Below, in pieces: positions 1 through 7,512 of a stretch of 48,126 nucleotides of DNA. Under the pieces are notes generated by a model. It was not told the DNA's origin. It did no database searches and saw only the letters and a program-made list of their open reading frames with translations. Within the stretch, counting starts at the first letter, position 1. Every line of letters starts with the position of its first letter. The stretch comes from DATKAB01 sp964542745 (GTDB lineage Bacteria; Eisenbacteria; RBG-16-71-46). The stretch is taken from the NCBI GenBank assembly GCA_964542745.1, contig CAZIVR010000013.1, positions 1 to 48,126 of the forward strand, given 5' to 3'. Both the position numbers and the translations under genes were made by a program.

Positions 1-1269
1 CGCGCGCCGGCCGCGGCCACCCCGCGGCTCGGGCGCGGAGCCCGTCGCGGGCGCCGCGGCGGCGGCCGCGGGCTCGGCGACCAGCCCGCCGATCCACACG
101 CACAGGAACGGCATCACCGGAAGCAGGTAGCGCAGGCCGTAGGCGAGGTCGCTCGCCATCGCGACCCCGAGCACCACGAGCGCCGGGAGCACCACCGTGC
201 CGGTGTCCCACGAGGGCCGCCCCGGCCTCGCCAGCGACCGGGCGGCGCGCGCGAGGATCAGGCCGAGCCAGCCGAGCGGCCACTTCACCGCGGCCGCGAG
301 CGGGAAGTACCACCACACCGACTCCTCGCGGGGGCTCCCCAGCACGTAGATCGGCTTCACGCTCTCGGTGATGAAGCTCAGGTAGTCGAAGCCCGCGATG
401 AAGGCGTCGGGAAGGGGCAGGCGCAGCCAGGGCAGCGCACGCGCGATGCCCTTGAGGCTCTCGGAGGAGAGGCCGCGCTCGCCCATCGGCAGCATCGAGA
501 CCTGGCCGAGGTAGCCGAGCGCGAGCAGGGCCACGCCGCCCAGGAAAGCCGCCGCCAGCCCGCCGAACAGCCGGGCGGGACGCGCGCCGGTCCGCGCCGC
601 CACCGCCCAGGCCGCGAGCGCCGCGAGGATCGGCACCAGCTGGAGCGCGCTGTAGCGGGTGAGCAGCGCGGCCCCGAAGGCCAGCGTGAGCAGCACCCCG
701 TCGAGCACCCGGCCCCGGAGGGCGAAACGCCGGAAGGCCATCACGACGAGCAGGAACACCAGCGCCGTCGGGAGATCCATGCCCACGAGCCCCGCCTGCG
801 CGACCACCTCGGGGCTCGCCACCCAGGCGGCCAGCGCCAGCAGTCCGGCCGCCGGGCCGTAGAGCCCGCGCGCGAACCCGAAGACCAGCAGGCCGGCCAC
901 GCACGAGAGCGCCAGCGCCACGAAGCGCGCCGTCACGTAGATCGTGCCGAAGCGCGCCCGGTTCTCGGCCATGAAGGACCGGCCGGCGGCGCGCTCGGCG
1001 TTGATGACGAGGATCGAGTCGGGCGGCAGCGCCGGGCGCATGGGCATGACCGGGAGCGCGTAGAGGGCGCGCGCCAGGGGCGGCTGGCCGATCGAGACGT
1101 GGGTGTAGCCCCGGGCGAGGTAGAGGGCGCCCGCCGGCAGGTGGAAGTTCTCGTCGAAGGTGACGGAGTTGCGGAAGATGCCGGGGATCACCATCGCCGC
1201 GTGAAACGCGAGCAGGAGCGCCACCCACGCCCGAGGCGGCAGCCCGGCGAACCGCCACGTCGCGCTCAT
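1..1269 (-). CDS. GT-C fold (PMT/GT39-like) glycosyltransferase, partial
   Basis: Polytopic inner-membrane protein, cut by the left edge after 423 codons with no stop. An N-terminal hydrophobic helix is followed by a loop carrying an acidic pair (TFDENFHLPAG, Asp39-Glu40), then many hydrophobic segments. This is the layout of lipid-phosphate-sugar-dependent GT-C glycosyltransferases such as PMT/ArnT, where the first periplasmic loop holds the catalytic Asp/Glu. The ATG at 1269 overlaps the TGA of the upstream membrane-TPR gene (ATGA), so it is probably translationally coupled and last in a long minus-strand operon. The sugar donor and acceptor cannot be told. The family call is fairly sure; the C-terminal part is not visible. 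Confidence 0.8.
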   Translation of the reverse strand, partial: MSATWRFAGLPPRAWVALLLAFHAAMVIPGIFRNSVTFDENFHLPAGALYLARGYTHVSIGQPPLARALYALPVMPMRPALPPDSILVINAERAAGRSFMAENRARFGTIYVTARFVALALSCVAGLLVFGFARGLYGPAAGLLALAAWVASPEVVAQAGLVGMDLPTALVFLLVVMAFRRFALRGRVLDGVLLTLAFGAALLTRYSALQLVPILAALAAWAVAARTGARPARLFGGLAAAFLGGVALLALGYLGQVSMLPMGERGLSSESLKGIARALPWLRLPLPDAFIAGFDYLSFITESVKPIYVLGSPREESVWWYFPLAAAVKWPLGWLGLILARAARSLARPGRPSWDTGTVVLPALVVLGVAMASDLAYGLRYLLPVMPFLCVWIGGLVAEPAAAAAAPATGSAPEPRGGRGRRA

Positions 1270-3410
1270 CCGCCCCTCCGCTCCCACGCGGCCAGCGAGT
1301 CGGCCGCCTCGGTGTGCGCCGGATCCCGTCCGAGCGCCCGGCGGCACTCGGCGCGCGCGCGATCCAGCCGGCCGAGCGCCGCCCACGCGCGCGCCCTCGC
1401 CACGTCGAGATCCGCCGACGCGCCGTGAATTTCGGCCTCGCGGGCCAGGTGGCGCAAGGCGGGCTTCGGCCGTCCCTCCAGCAGGTCCAGCAACCCGAGC
1501 CGGTGGTGGACGCGGGCGCGGCGGTGGTCGATGGCCAGCGCGCTGTCGAGGAGCGCCCGCGCCCGCGGCCAGTCGGCCTCGATCAGGGCCAGGTTCGCGA
1601 GCAGGCTGGACGCCTGCGAGTGCCACGGCGATTCGCGCACCTCGCGTTCCAGCTCGGCGCGCACCGCCCCGCGCAGCGCGGAGTCCCGGGCCGCCGCCAC
1701 CCCGAGCGCGCCGAGGCCGGCGTTGCCGGCCGGCACCACCCGGTAGGCGAAGCGCCCGGCCACGTCGGCGAGCGGGCCCTCGCGCCGCGCGAACAGCGCC
1801 GCGGCGTCGTCCTTGAACACCAGCGCGAAGGCCGGGTCGCGGTCCAGCGTGTTGAGCAGCCGGTCGCCGGCGTACTGGACGCGCGCGAGCAGCACGTAGT
1901 CGAAGCGGTGCTTGCGGTCGAGCCGCGCCCACGCGGCGGAGTCCGACTGCGCGAGCGCGTAAAGCTCGCGATCCTCCTTCGTGCCCGAGACGTGGATGTC
2001 GATGAAGGGCAGGCGCTCGCGCTCGGGCCAGAACCGGTAGACCTGCCACCCCGCCATGCCGAAGGTGTTGAGCCCCCGCCCCTTCACCCCGTGCGCGGCC
2101 ATGAAGTCGGAGGCGGCGATCACGTAGCTCGAGTGGTTCATCGCGAACCCGAGCGGCAGGTCCCACCGCGACCACTCGAGCGGGCCGATGGCGACGCAGG
2201 CGGCGGCCACCGCCGCCGCGCGCGCGGCGAGCGGGAATCGGGATCCGGGCGGCGCCTGCGGCCCGGAGCCCCGGGCCGGGCGCGACCGCCCCCGGCTCCG
2301 GGCCGGGAGCGCCGCCACCCATTCGCCCAGGTCGCGGCTCACGAACGGCGCCGCGACCAGCGCGTAGGTGCCGAGGAAGCGCTGCGCGGTGAGCGACTGG
2401 ACCGTGAACAGCGCCAGCAGCACCGTCTCGACGAGATCGAAGCCGGCCCGCCGCGCGCGCCGCGCCGCGAGCAGCGGCCACGCCGCCATCAGGAGCGGCA
2501 GCCCGCTCCGCCAGTTGTACGCCCAGCGCGGGGGCTCGAGCTCGGGGATGTTCTGGAACACCGCTTCGTGGCGCCAGAACAGCGCGTACTCGAAGGGCTG
2601 CCACAGCGCCCGCCAGCCGAACGGGTTGAGGAACGAGACCGCCCCGGCGAGGAGCCCGATCGCGAGCAGCCGCGCGACGGGCGACCCCGCGGCCCACCCG
2701 GCCCGCGGCGCGCCGCCCGCGGGCGGCGGCGCGGCCGGCGGGGAGACGGCCCCGCGCGCCCCCGAGCGCTCCCGGCGGCCCGCGGTTCGCGCGGCGAGCC
2801 ACGCGTCGGCGAAGTAGAGCGCGATCACGAACAGGCCGAGGTAGTAGCTCACGTGGGTGTTGGCCCACATCCAGGCGATCGCCACGAGCCACGGCGTGCG
2901 GTCGGGGCCGCCGCTTCGCCGGGTCTCGAGGATCCACAGCATGGCGGCGAGCAGGACCGCCGAGAGCGTCTCCGGGCGCAGGTCGGCGCGGAGCCGGTAG
3001 ACGAGCGCGCACCACGCCAGCACGAAGGCGGGCGTGAGCCCGGTCGCGCCCATGCGCCGCGCCGCGGCCCACAGGAAGCCGAACGCCGCGAGCGTGGTCA
3101 GCCAGCGCCACGCGAACAGGCCCGCGAGCCCGCCCCGGTCCCAGAAGGGCCACAGCAGCGCTTCGAATCCCCAGGAGCCGTTGACGTCCGGGGTGCCCCA
3201 CAGCGGCCACGTCCACTCGTGCACCATGGGAGGCGCCGCGCGAAGCCACACGGTCTTGCCGACCGCGAGATGCTGCCAGAGGTCCGGGTCGTCCACCCGG
3301 AAGCTGACCGAGACGAGGATCGAGGCGAAGCTCGCGAGCGCGACCGCGAGCAGCGCGGGCGATCGCCACGACAGGCCGGGGGGCGCGGCGTCGCGGGGGG
3401 AGCGGCTCAC
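1266..3410 (-). CDS. Polytopic membrane protein with C-terminal TPR-like region (paralogue 1)
   Basis: 714 aa from GTG 3410, which has a good ribosome site (GGGAGGA, 7-8 nt upstream). Residues 20-40 are the first helix, followed by the motif DPDLWQHL (41-48), an RPETL motif, NPFGWRALWQPFEY after the middle helices, and RLPFIDIHVSGT near residue 475 at the start of a soluble part. The last ~110 residues are Ala/Leu/Arg-rich helical pairs resembling TPRs. The same order of motifs occurs in the genes at 3460-5571 and 41511-43637. The architecture resembles GT-C-like membrane enzymes but no catalytic acidic pair is clear. Function unknown; its place beside a glycosyltransferase suggests envelope glycan work. 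Its stop overlaps the next ATG. Confidence 0.85.
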   Translation of the reverse strand: MSRSPRDAAPPGLSWRSPALLAVALASFASILVSVSFRVDDPDLWQHLAVGKTVWLRAAPPMVHEWTWPLWGTPDVNGSWGFEALLWPFWDRGGLAGLFAWRWLTTLAAFGFLWAAARRMGATGLTPAFVLAWCALVYRLRADLRPETLSAVLLAAMLWILETRRSGGPDRTPWLVAIAWMWANTHVSYYLGLFVIALYFADAWLAARTAGRRERSGARGAVSPPAAPPPAGGAPRAGWAAGSPVARLLAIGLLAGAVSFLNPFGWRALWQPFEYALFWRHEAVFQNIPELEPPRWAYNWRSGLPLLMAAWPLLAARRARRAGFDLVETVLLALFTVQSLTAQRFLGTYALVAAPFVSRDLGEWVAALPARSRGRSRPARGSGPQAPPGSRFPLAARAAAVAAACVAIGPLEWSRWDLPLGFAMNHSSYVIAASDFMAAHGVKGRGLNTFGMAGWQVYRFWPERERLPFIDIHVSGTKEDRELYALAQSDSAAWARLDRKHRFDYVLLARVQYAGDRLLNTLDRDPAFALVFKDDAAALFARREGPLADVAGRFAYRVVPAGNAGLGALGVAAARDSALRGAVRAELEREVRESPWHSQASSLLANLALIEADWPRARALLDSALAIDHRRARVHHRLGLLDLLEGRPKPALRHLAREAEIHGASADLDVARARAWAALGRLDRARAECRRALGRDPAHTEAADSLAAWERRGG

Positions 3411-3463
3411 GCCCGGATCCTCCCGCGCCCCCCGCGGCCCGGCCGCGCGTCGCGCCCGCTCAT
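3407..3463 (-). CDS. Possible 18-codon bridging ORF between two paralogues
   Basis: A tiny ORF of 18 residues, rich in Arg and Gly (MSGRDARPGRGGRGRIRA). Its ATG overlaps the TGA of the upstream paralogue as ATGA (3463-3460), and its own TGA overlaps the GTG of the downstream paralogue as GTGA (3410-3407). Exact 4-nt overlaps at both ends would carry ribosomes through the 49-nt gap between the two large genes. There is no homology evidence. It may be coincidence in GC-rich DNA, and the downstream GTG has its own ribosome site. Confidence 0.3.
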   Translation of the reverse strand: MSGRDARPGRGGRGRIRA

Positions 3464-5571
3464 CTCCGGCGCGCCTCGAGGGCCGCGAGCGAATCGCGCG
3501 CCGCGGCGTTGCCGGGATCCTCGGCCAGCTCGGCGCGGTACGCGGCGAGCGCCGGTCCCGTCCGGCCGAGCGCCGCGTAGGAGTCGCCGAGCCGGGCGCG
3601 CACCCCGCGTGGCCAGCCGCCGATGCGGCCCTCGGCGAGGAACTCGGCCACCGCGGCCTCGTGGTCGCCGCGCAGCGCGGCGATGGCGCCGAGCCCCTCG
3701 TGAACCCGGCGCGTCACCGGGTCCGCGGCGAGCGCGCGGCGGAAGTCGCGCTCGGCCTCCTCGAGGCGGCCCTCGAGCGCGGCGATGCTGCCGAGCAGGT
3801 AGAGGGCGCGGCTCGAGGCCGGGGACGAAGCGGCGGCGCGCCGGAGCTCGGCGGCGAGCGCGCCGCGCAGCGCGGAATCGGCGGCGGCCGCGGGCTGGAT
3901 CCGCGCCAGGCGCGCCGCGCCCCCCGGCAGCAGCGCGTAGCCGTGGGCCGCGATCAGGCCGGCGAACCGCGGCCCGCGCCGTGCGTACACCGCGGCCGCG
4001 TCGTCCACGAACACCAGCGCCCACGTGGAGTCGGCGTCGCGGCGGTCCAGGAACGGCAGGTCGTTCTCGGCGTAGCGCGGGAAGACGATCAGCTCGAAGT
4101 CCCGGAGGCGGTCGAGCGCCCGCCACGCGTTCTCGTCGGTCGGGGCGTAGGCCAGCCCGTCGCGGTCGGCGCGCGTGCCGCTCTGGTGGATGTCCATGAA
4201 CGGCAGCCGCCCGCGATCGGGCCAGAAGCGCCACAGCAGGTAGCCGCCGTGGAAGAACGCGTTGAAGATCCGGCCGCGCACGTTCTCGCGCTCGAGGAAG
4301 TCGCAGGCCGCGACCGGGTAGCGGCGGAGATCGAGCCCGACGCCCCACCAGTGGCGCAGGTCGGCGAACAGCGGCGCGGCGAGCACGGCCGCCACGGCCA
4401 CGGCCAGCGCGGCGCGCGGCCAGGGCCTCGCGTCCCCGAGCCGCCGGCCGAGGCGTCCCGCCAGCTCGGCGAGATCGCGCCCGAGGAACGGCACGGCCGC
4501 GACGGCGAGGAATCCCATGAAACGCTGGCCCGAGAGGGTGAGCGGCAGCAGGGTCGCGAGCAGCGCCAGCTCGAGGAGGTCGCGGCGGCCCCGCAGCAGG
4601 CGGCCGACGGCGAGCAGCGGCCACGCCGCCACCAGCAGCGGCAGGCCGTTCTTGAGGTTCACGCCCCAGTCCACCGGGGAGAGCTCGCCGATCGTCCTGT
4701 AGATCGCCTCGTTCCGCCAGAACAGGAAGTACTCGAACGGCTGCCACAGCGCCCGCCAGCCGAAGGGATTGAGGAACGCGGCGGCGGCGGACGCCGCGCT
4801 CGCGATCCACAGCCCCCGCGCCGAGGGACGCGCCCCGCTCCCGCGCTCCCCCCACAGCGAGTCGAGCAGCGCCGCTCCCGCCAGCAGGAACACCAGCCAG
4901 TAGGAGATGTGCACGTTGGCCCAGACGCAGGCGATCGGGACCAGCGCCACGGCGGGGTCGAACGCGCGTCCGGCGAGCCGCAGCCGGCCGCCCGACCGCC
5001 GCCACACGAGGCACAGGATCGCCAGCGCGAAGAGCGGCGCCACCAGCGTCTCGGGCCGCACCATGGTGCGGCCGCGATAGACCAGCGCGCACAGCGTCAC
5101 GGCCACCAGGGGCGAGAACCCGCGCGCGCCCATGCGCCGGGCGGCGGCCCACCCGGCGGCGAAGGCGGCGAGCGTCGTGAGCCATCGCCACACGAACAGT
5201 CCGGTCACGCCCCCGCCCTCGTAGACCGGCCAGAGCAGCGCGCGGAACAGCCACGAGGGGAGCACCTCGGGAATGCCCCAGGTCGGCCACGACCACTGAT
5301 GGACCCGCGGGATCGCGTGCGTCTCCCAGATCGCGCGCCCGACCGTCAGGTGCTGCCACAGGTCGGGGTCGGTGATCGGGAAGGTGATCGCCGCGACGAT
5401 CAGCGCGGCGACGGCGAGCCCGGCCGCGACCAGCGCCGGGTGCGCGGGGGGAACCGCCGGGCGCGGCGCCCAGTCCGCGGCGCCGGAGGAGTGCGGGGCC
5501 GCGACCCGGGCGGAGCCGCGCCCGCCCCGCCCGGCCGGCGCGGGCCGCTCGCGCCGCGGCCCCGAGGTCAG
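3460..5571 (-). CDS. Polytopic membrane protein with C-terminal TPR-like region (paralogue 2), likely CTG start
   Basis: Clear paralogue of the genes at 1266 and 41511: DPDLWQHL, RPETL, WANVHISYW, NPFGWRALWQPFEY, RLPFMDIHQSGT and a C-terminal TPR-like region appear in order. No in-frame ATG, GTG or TTG lies between the end of the upstream PPIase gene and the first helix. The first possible codon is CTG at 5571, overlapping the upstream TGA as CTGA, the same geometry as the ATGA/GTGA junctions elsewhere here. It would give 703 aa, against 714 and 708 for the paralogues. The frame is certain; the start is inferred. Function unknown. Confidence 0.8.
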   Translation of the reverse strand: MTSGPRRERPAPAGRGGRGSARVAAPHSSGAADWAPRPAVPPAHPALVAAGLAVAALIVAAITFPITDPDLWQHLTVGRAIWETHAIPRVHQWSWPTWGIPEVLPSWLFRALLWPVYEGGGVTGLFVWRWLTTLAAFAAGWAAARRMGARGFSPLVAVTLCALVYRGRTMVRPETLVAPLFALAILCLVWRRSGGRLRLAGRAFDPAVALVPIACVWANVHISYWLVFLLAGAALLDSLWGERGSGARPSARGLWIASAASAAAAFLNPFGWRALWQPFEYFLFWRNEAIYRTIGELSPVDWGVNLKNGLPLLVAAWPLLAVGRLLRGRRDLLELALLATLLPLTLSGQRFMGFLAVAAVPFLGRDLAELAGRLGRRLGDARPWPRAALAVAVAAVLAAPLFADLRHWWGVGLDLRRYPVAACDFLERENVRGRIFNAFFHGGYLLWRFWPDRGRLPFMDIHQSGTRADRDGLAYAPTDENAWRALDRLRDFELIVFPRYAENDLPFLDRRDADSTWALVFVDDAAAVYARRGPRFAGLIAAHGYALLPGGAARLARIQPAAAADSALRGALAAELRRAAASSPASSRALYLLGSIAALEGRLEEAERDFRRALAADPVTRRVHEGLGAIAALRGDHEAAVAEFLAEGRIGGWPRGVRARLGDSYAALGRTGPALAAYRAELAEDPGNAAARDSLAALEARRR

Positions 5572-7433
5572 TTCAGCACCTCCACCCGAAGGATCCGGTC
5601 GCCCTGCACGATCTTCTTCGCCACGTCCAGCCCGCGCGTCACGCGCGCGAAGATCGTGTAGCGGCCGTTCAGGTGCGGCTGCGGCGAGTGGGTGATGAAC
5701 CACTGGCTGCCGCCCGTGTCCTTGCCCGAGAGCGCCATGCCCACCATGCCGGGCTCGTAGCGCAGCCGGTTGTACTCGCAACGGATGCTGTAGCCGGGTC
5801 CGCCCGAGCCGGTGCCGGTCGGGTCGCCGTCCTGGATCACGAAGTTGGGGACCACCCGGTGGACGGCGAGCCCGTCGAAGTACCCGCGGCTGGCGAGCTT
5901 CACGAAGTTGCGCACCGTTTGCGGCGCGAGGGCGGATTCGAACGCCCACTCGATCTCGCCCTTCGCGGTGTGCAGGATCGCCCCCCGCACCGCCGGGAGC
6001 GACACCAGGTCCGAATCGGACACCGCGCCCTCGCCCCGCGGCGAGGGATGCGCGCGCTCCACGCTGTCGGCGAACGGCTGGCCCGCCAGCCGCCGCAGCG
6101 CGTCCCGGATCGAAAGGCGGGCGTCGGCGTCGGCATCGCGGGCCCGCAGGGCGTAGGCGCGCGCCAGCGCCGGCACGCTGGCGCGGTCGCCGAGCGCCGC
6201 GAGCGCCCCGGCCGCCGAGGCCACCATCAGCACCGCGCTGTCCCCGAGCGCCGCCCGCAGCGCGGGCGCGGCGCTCACGGCGCCGAGCTCGCCGAGCGCG
6301 TCGGCGGCGGTGGCGCGGTCGAAGAGCGGATGCGAGGGGGCGGTGCGCGCGAGCAGCAGCGGCATCGCCGTGGCGCTGTCGAGCCGGGCCAGCGCCTGGA
6401 GCACCGCGACCCGCGCGTACACCGAGGAGTCCTCGAGCACCGGGCGCACGTCGGCGAGCGCCGCCGTGCCGCGCCGGGCGAGCAGCGCGCGCGCCGCCGC
6501 GCCGCGGGTCGCGGCGTCGGGATCCACGAGGCGGCGGCGCAGCGTGTCGAGGGCCGCGGTCCGCGCGGCCGAGTCCGCGGCGGCGAGCGCGAAGGCGTCG
6601 GCGAGCACGGTGGCGGCCGTCACGCGCACGTAGGGATCGGGGTGCGAAAGGGCGCCCGCGATGCGCGGGGCGCACGGGCCGCAGGTCGAGTCCGCGACGA
6701 CCTGCAGGGCCCGCAGCGCGTTCACCACCACGGCCGGATCGGGATCGGAGAGCCGGCCCACCAGGTAGGCGACGCCGCGCACCGACCGCTGGCGGCCGAT
6801 GGTGCGCACCGCGTAGGCGCGGGTCAGCCACTCGGGATCGTTGAGGTGGAGCGCGGCGATCAGCACGATCCGGTCGGGGTTCACGATCCGCTCGAGCGCG
6901 TAGAGCACCCGCCAGCGCACCTCGGGATCGGGATCGTTGTGGCGCGCGAGCAGCGGCTGCAGCGCGGTCGAATCGGCGAGCCGCCACAGCGCCATCGCGG
7001 CCTCCTGCCGGAGCCGCGCCGAGCCGGAGCCGAGCGCGCCCACCACCTTCGGCGTCGCGGCCTTGTCGCCGAGCTTGCCGAGCGCCTCGACCGCGAGCAG
7101 CGAAACCTCGGGATCGTTTCCGGCGAGGGCGCGTTCGAGCGCCTCGCGGGCCGAGCGGTGCCCGATCTGGCCGAGCGCGAAGGCCGCTTCCTGCCGGACC
7201 TCGGAGACCGAGTCCGCGAGCAGCGGGGCGAGCACCGACACCAGCGAGGAGTCCTGGATCCGGCCGCAGGCGAGCGCGGCGCGGGCGCGCAGCGCGGGAT
7301 CCCGGGCCGCCAGGGCGGCGGGCAGGGCGTCGTCGGCAGGACGGCGCGCATCCTCGGCACGCAGCACGCGGAGCCGCAGGTTGCCGGCCGGAAGCGGTTG
7401 GGCGCGCGCGGGGAGAACGACCAACACGCTCAC
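5568..7433 (-). CDS. HEAT-repeat protein with C-terminal cyclophilin-type peptidyl-prolyl isomerase
   Basis: About 621 aa. Residues ~30-440 are HEAT/PBS-lyase-like repeats (for example VRQEAAFALGQIG, VSLLAVEALGKLG). Residues ~484-621 are a cyclophilin with HRVVPNFVIQDGDPTG, GMVGMALSGKDTGGSQWFIT and NGRYTIFARV, so the catalytic Arg of the HRVV..F motif is kept. The strand before the repeats reads RRAGLLALLLAGVSVLVVLPARAQ, an export signal, but no ATG/GTG/TTG precedes it after the peptidase stop. GTG 7433 is the first usual codon and sits inside the signal; a non-standard start or a base error near 7445-7512 is likelier. Probably an exported foldase partner of the adjacent secreted peptidase. 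Confidence 0.85.
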   Translation of the reverse strand: MSVLVVLPARAQPLPAGNLRLRVLRAEDARRPADDALPAALAARDPALRARAALACGRIQDSSLVSVLAPLLADSVSEVRQEAAFALGQIGHRSAREALERALAGNDPEVSLLAVEALGKLGDKAATPKVVGALGSGSARLRQEAAMALWRLADSTALQPLLARHNDPDPEVRWRVLYALERIVNPDRIVLIAALHLNDPEWLTRAYAVRTIGRQRSVRGVAYLVGRLSDPDPAVVVNALRALQVVADSTCGPCAPRIAGALSHPDPYVRVTAATVLADAFALAAADSAARTAALDTLRRRLVDPDAATRGAAARALLARRGTAALADVRPVLEDSSVYARVAVLQALARLDSATAMPLLLARTAPSHPLFDRATAADALGELGAVSAAPALRAALGDSAVLMVASAAGALAALGDRASVPALARAYALRARDADADARLSIRDALRRLAGQPFADSVERAHPSPRGEGAVSDSDLVSLPAVRGAILHTAKGEIEWAFESALAPQTVRNFVKLASRGYFDGLAVHRVVPNFVIQDGDPTGTGSGGPGYSIRCEYNRLRYEPGMVGMALSGKDTGGSQWFITHSPQPHLNGRYTIFARVTRGLDVAKKIVQGDRILRVEVLN

Positions 7434-7479
7434 CCCTGCGAGCAGGAGCGCGAGGAGCCCGGCGCGGCGCGGCGCGGCG

Positions 7480-7493
7480 GGGGGCGCGCCCCC
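7480..7493. other. Self-complementary GC palindrome between peptidase and PPIase genes
   Basis: GGGGGCGCGCCCCC, perfectly self-complementary, 20 nt after the peptidase stop and just before the PPIase signal-peptide codons. It could fold in RNA. It is also the sort of run where a base may be miscalled, which matters because the next gene lacks a normal start. Confidence 0.4.
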
Positions 7494-7512
7494 GCGGGCC
7501 CGCGCGGGGCGG

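Noticed and set aside
1314..5661. Plus-strand open frames of 961 and 875 codons
   Set aside because: Antisense shadows of the two membrane-TPR genes; Arg/Pro-rich without domains.
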